The position numbers and the translations under genes were made by a program. 40,355 bases of DNA from a virus: positions 1 through 40,355 of IMG/VR virus record IMGVR_UViG_3300031576_000147; one strand, 5' to 3'. The notes beneath the pieces were generated by a model, which worked only from the letters and a program-made list of their open reading frames with translations, searched no databases and was not told the DNA's origin. Shown here one piece after another: positions 13,953 through 22,489 of this stretch. The number at the start of each line of letters is the position of its first letter. Position 1 is the first letter of the stretch.

Positions 13953-16178
13953 CTAGCCACCCCGCGTGGCGTATTCGATGTCGAGGTCACGGGCGAACCT
14001 GCGGCGCTCGAGCACGACGCTCGTCGAGCGCCTCTGGCGGCGGCCGGCACCTCCGTGGGGATGGGGCCCCTGGTCGTGCTGCGGGCCCCCAGCCCCTGTT
14101 GCCAGCAGCGCCAGCAGTGCCTGCTCTTCGATCCGTTGCGCCCGCGCGGCTCTCGCCGCCCGCAGGTGCGCGGCCTCGGTCTGCGCGACCTCAGCGTTGT
14201 AGTTCTTGGTTGGGCGCAACGCCGCAGCGAGCTTCTCCTTCAGGAGCTTCATGGCGCCTTCGAAGTAGCCCACCGCCAGGTAGTTCGCGAGGACCTTCTC
14301 CTCGGTGTCCGACAGTGGCGCCCCAAGCTCCTCAAGCGAGCCTATGAGCCCCGCGATCTTGCTCTTCTGGCCCGCCGTGATGCCTTGAGCCGTGCTGAAG
14401 GCGTCGCTCAGGGCCAGCACCGCGTCGGTCGAGAGGTCATGGCGCTTCGCGAGACGCAGTACGTCAGGCGCGAGGCCAGTGATGACGTCGTCGTAGGTGC
14501 TACCTGAGCGCGCAGCCGCACGGTAGGCACCGGCGTTCACCCGGACCTCGGAGCCCTGCTCGGCGAAGTGACGGTTCAGGAACGCCACGTCGGCGGCCAG
14601 CGCGCTCTCAGCATCCGCCACGCCATGGATGGCAACCCTGAGCTCGGGAGCTCGCGCCAGATACTCCTCGATCAACGCAAGCTCATCGGTTCGTGGCTCG
14701 TTGGAGATCGAACCGAACGCGAAGGCGGCACCGAAGATCCCGAGCGACGCCAAGCGCCCGAACCCGGCGATCCGTCCGAAGCCGCCGATCGGTACAGGGG
14801 TGGTCTTCCCGCCACCCGGTACCGGCGCCGGTACGGGCGCCCCCGTCGGGAGCCCACCTGGGACGGGGAAGCTCTTGATCCCGGCCCACTTGAGCAGCCA
14901 TCCCACGACCCCCGGGAGCTTCGTCGCGGCCTTCCCCATGAGCGTGACGGCGGGTCCGAAGACGCGCAGGAACGGACCCATCACCGCGGTGATGCCCGCG
15001 ATCTTCAGCGCAAGCTTCTTCGAGCCTTCCGAGAGCCCGTCCCACCAGTCGAGCGCTCGCTCGAAGGCGGGGATCACGTCATCGAGCAAGATCGGGATCA
15101 GGCGGTTGCCGACCTCGATGCCAACCTTCTTGAGCCTGTTGAGCGCGAGCGTGAACTGGAACGCCGGACCCTTGGCCTGCTCGGCGAAAGCCTCGGAGGT
15201 GCGGCCCGTCGCGGTGCCCATCGCCTCCATCACGCGACTGAGGTTCTTGCCGTCGTTGGCCGCGAGCGCCATGGCGCCTCGGGCAGCTCGGATCTCGGGG
15301 AAGAGCTTGAGCCACTCGTCCTTGTCATCACCGACGGTCCCCGAGAGCTTCGCAATCAGCCCGTCGAGCCCCTCGGCCTCCAGCGCGGCCTGGCCCGAGT
15401 TGTAGCCGAAGTCCTTGAGGGTGTCGGACATATCCTCCGAGGGCTTCAGGAGCGACCGCATCACGTTGTTCAGCGACGTCGCCGCCTCAGCCGCCGAGAT
15501 GCCCGACAGGGTCATCGCCGCCTGCGCGCCGACGACCTGCTCGAGCGGCACGCCGAGCTGCGACGCAGCACCGACGTAATCACCGAGGCTCGACGCGAGC
15601 TCCTCGAAGGTCAGGACACCTTTGTCCACCCCTGTGAACAGCACGTCGGAGACGTGGGCGGCATCCTCGGCCGCCAGGCCGTAGGCGTTCATGATCGCCG
15701 TGATCGCCTTGGCCGAGGTCCCCGTGTCCGTCATCCCGGCCGACGCTGCCCGGGCCGACGCCTCGAGCACCTTCAACCCCTCGGCGCCTTGGAACCCCGA
15801 CGACGCGATGTCGTACATGCCGTCGGCGAGGGTCTTCGCATCCTGCGGGAACCGGGTCGAGAGCTCGAGCACCTGATCGGAGAACTTCGCAAGCTCGCGC
15901 TCCGACACACCCATGATCGAGTTGACGTTCCGCATCGACTGGTCGAAGTCGGTCGCGAGCTTGGTCGCCGCGACACCGGCGCCGACGATCGGCAGGGTCA
16001 CCCACCGGGTCATCGACCGACCCACGCTGGTCATGCCCGCACCCACGGTCTGGATGGCACCACCGAGACGGCCGAGACCCGACTGGGTCGTGCGTGCAGT
16101 CGCAGAAAGCTGCTTCAGCGCAGCCTGGGCCGAGCGGGAGTCACCGACGACGATGACCTGGACGTTCTTGGTGGCCAC
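13953..16178 (-). CDS. Tail tape measure protein, 741 aa
   Basis: Sets tail length and is packed inside the tail tube. The start was chosen at GTG 16178, 8 bases after GGAGG. The family core is present: ALKQLSATARTTQSGLGRLG, then TKLATDFDQSMRNVNSIMG, DQVLELSTRFPQDAKTLADG, YDIASSGFQG and ALTLSGISAAEAATSLNNVM-like spacing. It is the longest gene of the window. The middle holds hydrophobic helices (LKIAGITAVMGPFLRVFGPA) and a Gly/Pro-rich linker (PVPGGLPTGAPVPAPVPGGG). The C-terminus is Ala/Arg rich. At about 0.15 nm per residue the tail would be roughly 110 nm. Confidence 0.93.
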   Translation of the reverse strand: MATKNVQVIVVGDSRSAQAALKQLSATARTTQSGLGRLGGAIQTVGAGMTSVGRSMTRWVTLPIVGAGVAATKLATDFDQSMRNVNSIMGVSERELAKFSDQVLELSTRFPQDAKTLADGMYDIASSGFQGAEGLKVLEASARAASAGMTDTGTSAKAITAIMNAYGLAAEDAAHVSDVLFTGVDKGVLTFEELASSLGDYVGAASQLGVPLEQVVGAQAAMTLSGISAAEAATSLNNVMRSLLKPSEDMSDTLKDFGYNSGQAALEAEGLDGLIAKLSGTVGDDKDEWLKLFPEIRAARGAMALAANDGKNLSRVMEAMGTATGRTSEAFAEQAKGPAFQFTLALNRLKKVGIEVGNRLIPILLDDVIPAFERALDWWDGLSEGSKKLALKIAGITAVMGPFLRVFGPAVTLMGKAATKLPGVVGWLLKWAGIKSFPVPGGLPTGAPVPAPVPGGGKTTPVPIGGFGRIAGFGRLASLGIFGAAFAFGSISNEPRTDELALIEEYLARAPELRVAIHGVADAESALAADVAFLNRHFAEQGSEVRVNAGAYRAAARSGSTYDDVITGLAPDVLRLAKRHDLSTDAVLALSDAFSTAQGITAGQKSKIAGLIGSLEELGAPLSDTEEKVLANYLAVGYFEGAMKLLKEKLAAALRPTKNYNAEVAQTEAAHLRAARAARAQRIEEQALLALLATGAGGPQHDQGPHPHGGAGRRQRRSTSVVLERRRFARDLDIEYATRGG

Positions 16179-16326
16179 CCGTTTCACCTCCCAGGGCGGC
16201 CGTCATCACCCCCCTGAACACCTCGAACTCGGCGTAGGTGAGCGCCGCGACGTCGCCCGGCGACCACCCGTAGAACCGGCAAAGCTCCGCCACCTGGATC
16301 AGGTGACGAAGCTCATCGGGTTTGGG
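16141..16326 (-). CDS. Tail assembly chaperone, -1 frameshift extension
   Basis: This frame is entered by a -1 slip from the upstream chaperone gene at CCCAAAC. It encodes PDELRHLIQVAELCRFYGWS, then PGDVAALTYAEFEVFRGVM, the expected T-like C-terminal half, and stops at 16141 inside the tape measure start. It has no start codon of its own with a ribosome site. The fused product would be the lambda gpG-T equivalent that holds the tape measure before tail tube assembly. Confidence 0.8.
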   Translation of the reverse strand, partial: PKPDELRHLIQVAELCRFYGWSPGDVAALTYAEFEVFRGVMTAALGGETGGHQERPGHRRR

Positions 16327-16640
16327 GACCCATCACCCTCCCCGTCGGCCAACAGCGGCAGCTCGTCGGGCACCATCTGCATGGCGTTGATGTCTCCGGC
16401 GGCCTTGCGGGCCTTCGCGCGCGGCAAGCCCTGGCGCCGGTAGCCGAGATAGGCGAGCGGCTCGAGCACGTCGATCGTCAGGACGCCGCTGGCGTGGAAG
16501 ACCGGGATGAGATCGACCCCGAACACCTCCCGCACCTCGCGAAGCTCTCCGATCGTGCAGGTCATCGGGTGGGGCACCTCGAGGGTCTCTACTGCCGTCG
16601 CTTCCTCGTCGTCCGTCGCTTCCTCGTCGGTCGTCGTCAT
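16299..16640 (-). CDS. Tail assembly chaperone (G-like), 113 aa
   Basis: The start is ATG 16640, with GGGAG 4 bases upstream. The N-terminus is very acidic and Thr/Glu/Asp rich, followed by a helical domain (TCTIGELREVREVFGVDLIP, then TIDVLEPLAYLGYRRQG). It lies between the tail proteins and the tape measure, the invariant position of the siphovirus tail chaperone. The gene ends soon after a slippery heptamer that allows the longer fused form. Confidence 0.8.
   Translation of the reverse strand: MTTTDEEATDDEEATAVETLEVPHPMTCTIGELREVREVFGVDLIPVFHASGVLTIDVLEPLAYLGYRRQGLPRAKARKAAGDINAMQMVPDELPLLADGEGDGSPNPMSFVT
16320..16326 (-). other. -1 programmed frameshift slippery site
   Basis: On the minus strand the heptamer is C CCA AAC in the frame of the chaperone, matching X XXY YYZ exactly. 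After slipping, translation reads CCC AAA CCC GAT GAG and continues in the downstream frame. Confidence 0.8.
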
Positions 16641-16656
16641 CGCTCCCGCTGTCCCC

Positions 16657-17106
16657 TCAGTCGGTGAAACCGCTCTTGATGAACAACCGCTCGAGCAGCC
16701 GCTCCACCCTGGGCGAAACGAGGCGCGCCGACTCATCAGCCGCCGGATAGACGTAGCGCCCCTCGGGGCGGAACTCGCGCCGAATCAGGTGCGCCACCGT
16801 ATGCGTGTGCCTCGAACCCTGGTGACGGATCGTGCCCCCGAAGTCGAGCCACCCGTAGTAAGGGACGCGTGCACCACCCGCCCGCACGCCGGCCCCGCGC
16901 TGCGTGGAGAACGTGCGGATCGACGAAGCCGCGGCGCCGGTCGAGGCGGTTGAGACGTCGGCGCGGAGCTTGTTCTGCGCGAGGTCGCGCACACCGCCCG
17001 CGACATCACCCAGCTCCGCGGTGAGTTCCGCGGGGAGCTTGGCGTCCACCGCGCCGAGCGCCAGACGCAGCTCGCGCAGCCCAACGACCTTGACGCCGGC
17101 GGGCAT
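16657..17106 (-). CDS. HK97 gp10-like minor structural protein, 149 aa
   Basis: The ATG follows the major tail gene stop directly. Features of the HK97 gp10 family are visible: an N-terminal helix pair (LRELRLALGAVDAKLPAELT), an A-x-N-x-L-R-A segment, then YYGWLDFGG and a tail with RYVYPAADESARL. The family acts at the head-tail interface or in tail completion. Here it lies after the major tail gene rather than before it. A terminator or completion role is inferred from the family. Confidence 0.75.
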   Translation of the reverse strand: MPAGVKVVGLRELRLALGAVDAKLPAELTAELGDVAGGVRDLAQNKLRADVSTASTGAAASSIRTFSTQRGAGVRAGGARVPYYGWLDFGGTIRHQGSRHTHTVAHLIRREFRPEGRYVYPAADESARLVSPRVERLLERLFIKSGFTD

Positions 17107-18066
17107 CTAGTCGGTCGTGTCGGTCGTGGTCCAGACCATCGTGACCGGCTCGGTCGCCGCCGGCGCCATCACCTTGAATCGCAGCGGCTGCCGGATCTCC
17201 TCGGGCCCATCGACGGTCGGCGTGTCGCCATCGGTCCGGATATTCGCCGTCAGCTGCAGCTTGTTGGCGATCGCGCCCTCGATGATCGAGCCGGTGAAGG
17301 TGAGCACGAGCGCCGCCATCGTGCCGTTCACGAAGCGGTTGTACGCGGTCATGGAGGTCCAGTCCGCATCGAGCGTCCCGGTCCCGTCGCGGAGGGCGGG
17401 CTCCGGCACGTCGCGGCGGAGCTTGGAGCCGAAGGCGTAGTCGTCTTCGTTCATGCGGTTGTCGAGGTCGAACGTGGCCTCTCGCACTGGCGTCGACACG
17501 GCGGCGACGGTGACCGCACCCTCGACGAAACTGAACGTCTCCAGCGTGGTCGGGTAGGTCGCGGCGACGAGCCCGGTCGCGGTGTCCTCGTCTCGGCCGA
17601 TGACGTCGAAGGTAGTCATGGCCAGCTCACCGACGCGGCAGCTCAGGTGGAACCCGTTGACCTTGCAGCCGAGGTAGCTGAAGGCCTGCACGGTCTGGTC
17701 ACGGAGCTCCCTGCCCACCTGGACCGTGAGCGAGTCCCCCACGAGGTCACCGAGCGTGTAGGTGTGATCGCGGCTGATCGTGCCACCGCCAGGCGTCGTG
17801 ATGACCGACGTGCCGAAGGCCGCCTTGAACAATCCACCCATGCCCTTGGACTGCAGCTCACAATCGACGGTGCCTGCGACGTTGGTCCGGCCTGCCTTCC
17901 AGCGGAGCTCGGACTCTACGCGCTGCCCCGCGCGCCAGCCCTGGGAGCTGATCCGCTCCCGTTCGGTGGTGAGCGTCTCGCGGATGAACTCGACGAACTT
18001 GTCGGGTGCGATGTAAGTGCCGAAGGTGGTTTCGGCCTTGTAGCCGAGCTGGGACTTCGCGGTCAT
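17107..18066 (-). CDS. Major tail (tube) protein, 319 aa
   Basis: Forms the tail tube. The start is typical of this family: AKSQLGYKAETTFGTYIAPD, then a kinked strand region FVEFIRETLTTERERI and SELRWKAGRTNVAGTV. Further on are SYLGCKVNGFHLSCRVGELA, with a repeat-like beta pattern, and an RMNEDDYAFGS loop. It is co-translated with the small upstream gene (ATGA) and precedes the gp10-like gene, tail chaperones and tape measure. Confidence 0.85.
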   Translation of the reverse strand: MTAKSQLGYKAETTFGTYIAPDKFVEFIRETLTTERERISSQGWRAGQRVESELRWKAGRTNVAGTVDCELQSKGMGGLFKAAFGTSVITTPGGGTISRDHTYTLGDLVGDSLTVQVGRELRDQTVQAFSYLGCKVNGFHLSCRVGELAMTTFDVIGRDEDTATGLVAATYPTTLETFSFVEGAVTVAAVSTPVREATFDLDNRMNEDDYAFGSKLRRDVPEPALRDGTGTLDADWTSMTAYNRFVNGTMAALVLTFTGSIIEGAIANKLQLTANIRTDGDTPTVDGPEEIRQPLRFKVMAPAATEPVTMVWTTTDTTD

Positions 18067-18236
18067 CGCTCAGCGTCCTCCTTGGCCGACCGAGCGGCCT
18101 TCGTCCATCCCTGCGCGAGCAGCTGCTCGGCCTGGGTCTTGTCGTCGACCTCGACCGGCACCCCGCGTGACGCCGTGAGGTTGCCGAAGGCAGGCACGAC
18201 CACCTCGTCGTGCGGTCCCGGATAGATCAGCTTCAC
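18063..18236 (-). CDS. Small head-tail region protein, 57 aa
   Basis: The start at GTG 18236 was selected because AAGGAGG lies 5 bases upstream; a longer frame from 18269 overlaps the previous gene without support. The sequence VKLIYPGPHDEVVVPAFG is followed by a strand-turn and a helix (TQAEQLLAQGWTKA). Small proteins of this shape, beginning with a beta hairpin and ending in QG.T.A or AQG-W-x-x, sit beside head completion genes in actinophages. Role unknown. Confidence 0.65.
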   Translation of the reverse strand: MKLIYPGPHDEVVVPAFGNLTASRGVPVEVDDKTQAEQLLAQGWTKAARSAKEDAER

Positions 18237-18247
18237 CTCTGCCTCCT

Positions 18248-18706
18248 TCACTCCAGTCGCGCGCTGCACTCGATGCCGACGAGCACCGCCGCGTCGGCGC
18301 CGCTCTCACGAGGCCCACAGTCGGCACCCTTGATCGGGCCGACCTTGGCCCACTGCAACGAGGGCCCGAGGTCGAGCTGGGGCTGGTCGGCGAGCGTGTC
18401 CTCCACCTCGGCCAGTAGAGCGAAAGCCTCCGCCTCCGCCTCCTCGGGACCGCCGCCGGGCTTCCAGACGTAGATGTATAGGTCGAGCTCGAACGTCTCG
18501 ACACGAGGCTTCCGCCCCGAGCGGATCGCCGCGATGTCGTGACGACCGGTCGTCTCGCCGAGCCACAGGGCGCTTCGCTCGAGGCGCGTGGCGGGCTGGG
18601 AATACGAGACCTGCATGCCCGCGAACGCGGCGGCGTCCCTGAACCGCTCAAGCAGGCGCGCCTTCACCGCGGGGATCATCGAGGCCACGGCGGCGGGTGG
18701 GCTCAC
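18248..18706 (-). CDS. Tail terminator/head-tail joining protein candidate, 152 aa
   Basis: The GTG start overlaps the upstream stop (GTGA). A helical N-terminus (MIPAVKARLLERFRDA) leads to a beta core (RVETFELDLYIYVWKPGG) and a helix with many Glu/Ala (EEAEAEAFALLAEVEDTL), ending with VLVGIECSARLE. This order is common to siphovirus tail terminators that cap the tube. It lies between the connector and the major tail protein, as expected. Confidence 0.6.
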   Translation of the reverse strand: MSPPAAVASMIPAVKARLLERFRDAAAFAGMQVSYSQPATRLERSALWLGETTGRHDIAAIRSGRKPRVETFELDLYIYVWKPGGGPEEAEAEAFALLAEVEDTLADQPQLDLGPSLQWAKVGPIKGADCGPRESGADAAVLVGIECSARLE

Positions 18707-19572
18707 CTCACCACCACCGCGGAGCCACGGCGGGTGCGGAGCACCTGGTCGACAGACGGCAGCCCGGTCGGACGATCGGGCCCCGCGATCGAGAGGTTGA
18801 AGGTACCCTCGCCTGTCGTCATCGAGAGCGACCGCTCTGACACGCCGCTGATGCTTCTCCGCACGCGGTCCGCGATCGCCTCCACGGCTGCGTCGCGGAG
18901 CTCCCCGTCGGGCTCGTCGTCGCCGTGGACGTAGCTGATCGCGACGTTGGACTCCCCGAGCGCGAAGCCGCCCTCGTAGCTGAGGCGGCCGCTCCGCTCG
19001 AGGTCGAGATCCGCAACGGTGAGAGCGGTGGCGCCGATGCTCACGGCCAGGAGACGTCGTGCGGGGCGGCGTTCCAGCTGCAAGATGGTCCCACCATCGC
19101 CGGAGTGGATCTCCCGCTCATACCGGAGCACGAACGCACGCTTGCAGAATCGCTCCGCGAGGTCCTCGAACCAGCGCCGTGCATCGACGAGGCGCGCATC
19201 AGGGAACCGCGCCAGGTCCTCCAGGCCCTCCTGGGCACGAAGCGCCTGGAGGTCGCAGTAGAACGCGCCGACGATCTCGTGATAGGTCACGAAGCTGTGG
19301 GCGACGCCGCTGAGGGTGACCGACCACGTCGCCGTATAGCGCTCGACCTCCGCGACGTCGGGCTGCGCCGGCGTCCACCGATAGAGACCGGTCGTCGATG
19401 CAGGCTTGGTCGTGGCCGCAGCCGTCGCGACCGCGGCGCCATTGGCGCGCACGACCGTCACGGTGGGCAGCGAGTCGGCGTCGGTCTCCTTCGCGTCGAC
19501 GTAGATCGTGAGCTCGAAGGCCTCGCGCACACCGCGCAGGACCCGCGCCCCGCCGGCGCGCCCCTCGATCAC
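18703..19572 (-). CDS. Head-tail connector/adaptor with N-terminal beta domain, 289 aa
   Basis: The N-terminal 100 residues form a beta sandwich-like domain (FELTIYVDAKETDADSLPTV to ERYTATWSVTLSGVAHSFVT). The rest has the helical pattern of gp6/gp15-type connectors: DARLVDARRWFEDLAERFCK, then FVLRYEREIHSGDGGTILQL and DGELRDAAVEAIADRVRRSI. Connectors seal the portal and recruit the tail. The N-terminal extension makes it larger than typical. The start GTG overlaps the upstream stop. Confidence 0.7.
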   Translation of the reverse strand: MIEGRAGGARVLRGVREAFELTIYVDAKETDADSLPTVTVVRANGAAVATAAATTKPASTTGLYRWTPAQPDVAEVERYTATWSVTLSGVAHSFVTYHEIVGAFYCDLQALRAQEGLEDLARFPDARLVDARRWFEDLAERFCKRAFVLRYEREIHSGDGGTILQLERRPARRLLAVSIGATALTVADLDLERSGRLSYEGGFALGESNVAISYVHGDDEPDGELRDAAVEAIADRVRRSISGVSERSLSMTTGEGTFNLSIAGPDRPTGLPSVDQVLRTRRGSAVVVR

Positions 19573-19811
19573 GACGTCGCCGCAGCCTTCGACTTCGCCG
19601 AGGTCTTACGAGCGGGCGTCTGAGCCGCGACGCCGTCGACCTCACGGGCGCCCTTGGGCACCGCCTTAGCGTCGGCGCGCTCGAGGTGTCCGTAGCGGCG
19701 GGTGAGCTCGTCGGCCCGGGCGGCAGAGACCTCGATCTCCTCGCCGGGCATCATCAGGAACCCCACGTTCACCCGGCGTGCACCGGTGTTGAGCTTGAGC
19801 TTCACACCCAC
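19569..19811 (-). CDS. Small late protein after the capsid gene, 80 aa
   Basis: The GTG start (19811) has GGAAGG 7 bases upstream. The first half is beta-like (VKLKLNTGARRVNVGFLMMP then GEEIEVSAARADEL), and the C-terminus is Lys/Ala rich and probably disordered. Its stop overlaps the connector start. It could be a capsid-associated or scaffold-derived component; no family was recognised. Confidence 0.65.
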   Translation of the reverse strand: MGVKLKLNTGARRVNVGFLMMPGEEIEVSAARADELTRRYGHLERADAKAVPKGAREVDGVAAQTPARKTSAKSKAAATS

Positions 19812-19850
19812 GGCGATCCCTTCCTTCCGACTCGAGCGATGCCCCGAACC

Positions 19851-19887
19851 CCTCGCAGGACCGAGGAGGGGCTCCCGACCTGCGAGG
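19851..19887. terminator. Hairpin between capsid gene and downstream genes
   Basis: CCTCGCAGG (19851-19859) pairs exactly with CCTGCGAGG (19879-19887), with an additional inner G-rich/C-rich pairing. There is no T-run on either strand, so it may only attenuate transcription or stabilise the abundant capsid mRNA. Confidence 0.4.
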
Positions 19888-19916
19888 AGGTCCGAGGTAT
19901 CGGCGCCTTGGGACTA

Positions 19917-21647
19917 TCAGGCGATGTTGAACAAGATCGCGGTGTCCTCGTTCGCCGCGGCGTCTCCCACGTGCTGGAAGTCCTCCCGCATGAAGGCGAC
20001 GACCACCCGCTGGAACGACTCGCGGTAGATCGAGTCGTCGACCTCGACGTCCATCGCCATCCGCTGCCCGATCGCCCACTCCGAGCGGTTCACGATCAGC
20101 AGGTAGCCCCTGTTGACCGTGACCGCGTCGTGGACACCCACGGCGTTCAGGTCCTCACGGCCGTACTCCGACGCGATGATCGGCGTGCCGTCGATCGCAC
20201 CCAGCTGACCGTTGAGGATGGTCGCTTGCGGCCCGAACACGTCGAGCGTCTTGACCTCCGCGAGGTCGAGCAGCTGGTAGTAGGTCCGCACGCCGCAGAT
20301 GATCGCGAGGTCGGCCGGGTTCAAGCCCCACTTGACCATCTTCTTCCGCGTCGAGCGGAGCAGCGCGAGCGTGACCGCGACGTTCACCGCGTCGGTGGAC
20401 GTCTGGGCCAGGGCCTTCTTGCGGAGACCGTCCCACGCCCACGAGAAGTGGGTCGAGCCGGCCGTGTTGGTGTCCGAGTCCTGGTGCGTGCCGTCGGCGT
20501 CACCGTCCAAGATCGCCTTCTCCTCGGCGTCGATGAACGCTCTGACGATCTTGTTCCGCACGTAGGGCAGGACCGCGATCGCGGAGTCGGCGTCGAGCGA
20601 GCGGCTGAACAGCACCCGGCCGCCCATGATCTCGGCGTCGAACTGCGTCTTCTTGGTGCCCGGGGTCGATGCGGTCACCTTGGTCGCGGCGTCCGCCGTC
20701 GGTTCGGCCACGCGGTACGCGGTGGCGTCCGCGCCTTCGATGGGCATCTCCCACGGGTTGGTCGGCGTGTTGATCTTCGCGAACAGGGGCGCGACCTTGC
20801 CGGCCGCGCGCACCTTCTCGTGGAGCTCCGAGCCGAGCCCGGTCGGGATGTACTCGATGCCCTCCGCCGTGGTCTCGGCGTCCATCGCACGCATGACCTC
20901 GTCGTAGCGCCGGCGCATCTGCTTCACGCCCTTGGCCGCTTCGAAGGCCGACCTCGCGGTCTTGGCCTCCTTGTCGACCATCAGTCCCACCAAGATCATG
21001 TCCGTCACCGTGGACTGGAACCGCCGGATCTTCGCCTGGTCCTCAGGCACGAACTCGTCGATCCGAGGTGCCACGACCTCTTCATCGTCTTGGTTTCGAG
21101 CACGGAGCGCCTCGACCGGGTTCCGCGCCCCGTAGGGACTCGGGTTCCACACGCCCGAGCGGGAGATGGTCCCCGCCGCAACGTCGCCAGCCGACGCCCA
21201 CAAGAGCTCGTCGAGGGAACGGCGTGCGGTGGGCGGCTCGGGCGCGAGCCCGTTCACCCGGATGGTGCCGAGCGCCGCACGGTCGATCTGGCGCTGGTGC
21301 GCCTCACCCGTGCGCTGCGTCGCCTCGGCCGCGGCGATCTCGGTGGATAGGGTGTCGTGACGCGTCACGAGCTCGTCGTGGCGCGTCCACTCTTCGGCGC
21401 TGAGCGCTCGGTTCTCGTCCTCGCGCGCGGTGCGCAAGATGTCGTCGATCTCGCTCAGGACCCGGCCACGATCGTCACGGAGATCCTGCACGGTCGTCGC
21501 CGGAGCGTCGGGCGGAGCCGGAGCGTCGGGCGGAGCCCCACCGGCGATGGGGAAGATCGGTCTGCCGTCTCGACGGAAGCCGAGCACAGGTCGGGCCCGG
21601 GCCTTGCGAGCGCGGAACCGGCCCACGATGGGTGCGCTGATACGCAC
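19917..21647 (-). CDS. HK97-fold major capsid protein with long N-terminal delta domain, 576 aa
   Basis: Builds the icosahedral head. The start was chosen at GTG 21647, 8 bases after AGGAGG; a GTG at 21656 overlaps that site. Residues 1-45 are basic. Residues of about 60-120 form a coiled coil (RDDRGRVLSEIDDILRTARE, TRHDELVTRHDTLSTEIAAA), like the HK97 delta domain that serves as a built-in scaffold and is removed by the protease encoded upstream. The capsid fold proper begins near residue 200 and includes FSRSLDADSAIAVLPYVRNK, AEEKAILDGDADGTH and INGTP-like TPIIASEYGR. The C-terminus (VAFMREDFQHVGDAAANEDT) fits the P-domain end. Confidence 0.9.
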   Translation of the reverse strand: MRISAPIVGRFRARKARARPVLGFRRDGRPIFPIAGGAPPDAPAPPDAPATTVQDLRDDRGRVLSEIDDILRTAREDENRALSAEEWTRHDELVTRHDTLSTEIAAAEATQRTGEAHQRQIDRAALGTIRVNGLAPEPPTARRSLDELLWASAGDVAAGTISRSGVWNPSPYGARNPVEALRARNQDDEEVVAPRIDEFVPEDQAKIRRFQSTVTDMILVGLMVDKEAKTARSAFEAAKGVKQMRRRYDEVMRAMDAETTAEGIEYIPTGLGSELHEKVRAAGKVAPLFAKINTPTNPWEMPIEGADATAYRVAEPTADAATKVTASTPGTKKTQFDAEIMGGRVLFSRSLDADSAIAVLPYVRNKIVRAFIDAEEKAILDGDADGTHQDSDTNTAGSTHFSWAWDGLRKKALAQTSTDAVNVAVTLALLRSTRKKMVKWGLNPADLAIICGVRTYYQLLDLAEVKTLDVFGPQATILNGQLGAIDGTPIIASEYGREDLNAVGVHDAVTVNRGYLLIVNRSEWAIGQRMAMDVEVDDSIYRESFQRVVVAFMREDFQHVGDAAANEDTAILFNIA

Positions 21648-21676
21648 TGATGCCACCTCCTGGTGTCGATGTTGGC

Positions 21677-22489
21677 TCAGGCGCTCATGCGCCTGCGCTG
21701 CGCCTGCTCGATGAGCAAGCGCTCGAGTGACGGCCCTTCCTCCGGTGGCGTACCGGCCGGCGTTGGGGTGTCACCACCTGCAGCCGGCCCCGTCGCCGAG
21801 GTGCTCGAGGCGGCCTCAGGCGGGGTGGACTGCAGACGTTGGATGAGGAGCTCACGCTCCTTGGGACTCAGCTGGTCCAGGCGCGCGATGATGGACTCGG
21901 CGCGGACCTGCTCGATCGTCGCTTCGGGATAGGCCGGGAAGGTGCACGGCCCGTACTCCTTGAGCGCGATGGTGGTGAACTCGACCAGGTCGAGGTCGTC
22001 TTCGGACTTGCGCGGTGTGAGCTTCGCGTCGAGGACCTCGCCCCTGAAGCTCTGACCACGGATCGACCCGTTGTTGATGAGCTCGATGATCTCATCGGCC
22101 AGAGGCGTCGCTGCGTAGCGGGTCACCGTCCACAGGCCCTTCGCGTCGGCCTTGAGCTCCAGGGGCGTGCCGAGCGGCATCGCGTAGCGCTCAGCCGGGT
22201 TGTGGAAGATGTCCATCCCGTGGTTGAACAGCACCTGGAAGTCGAGCCCGCGCTCACGAACCGTCTTGTCGAACGCCGAGCGGCCGATCTGCTCGAGGTG
22301 TGGGCCGAACGCGTCCTCGAACGGGTCGGGGTCGACGAAGTAGAACCCGTCGACCTCGAGGGAGACCCCGAACACCGCGGCGTAGGCCTCGACGGTACGG
22401 CCCGTCCCGTCGGAACGAACCGCGATGTGCTCGAGCGGGACGGAGCGCGTGAAAACGTGCGGCCGTGTGAGCGTCTTCTCAGGTGGCAT
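21677..22489 (-). CDS. HK97-type prohead protease (S78), 270 aa
   Basis: Removes the delta domain of the capsid protein after assembly. The fold markers are VEAYAAVFGVSLEVDGFYFV, then GRSAFDKTVRERGLDFQVLF followed by NHG, which holds the catalytic His, and later INNGSIRGQSFRGEV, where the serine of G-x-S-F is expected to be the nucleophile. The C-terminal 70 residues are Pro/Thr/Ser rich and likely flexible. It overlaps the portal gene by 11 bases and precedes the capsid gene. Confidence 0.88.
   Translation of the reverse strand: MPPEKTLTRPHVFTRSVPLEHIAVRSDGTGRTVEAYAAVFGVSLEVDGFYFVDPDPFEDAFGPHLEQIGRSAFDKTVRERGLDFQVLFNHGMDIFHNPAERYAMPLGTPLELKADAKGLWTVTRYAATPLADEIIELINNGSIRGQSFRGEVLDAKLTPRKSEDDLDLVEFTTIALKEYGPCTFPAYPEATIEQVRAESIIARLDQLSPKERELLIQRLQSTPPEAASSTSATGPAAGGDTPTPAGTPPEEGPSLERLLIEQAQRRRMSA

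Noticed and set aside
14568-16217. Plus-strand frame of about 549 codons
   Set aside because: Complement of the tape measure gene; high GC leaves few stops on the opposite strand.
19686-21350. Plus-strand frame of about 554 codons
   Set aside because: Complement of the capsid gene; Arg/Val/Asp-rich composition typical of antisense frames.
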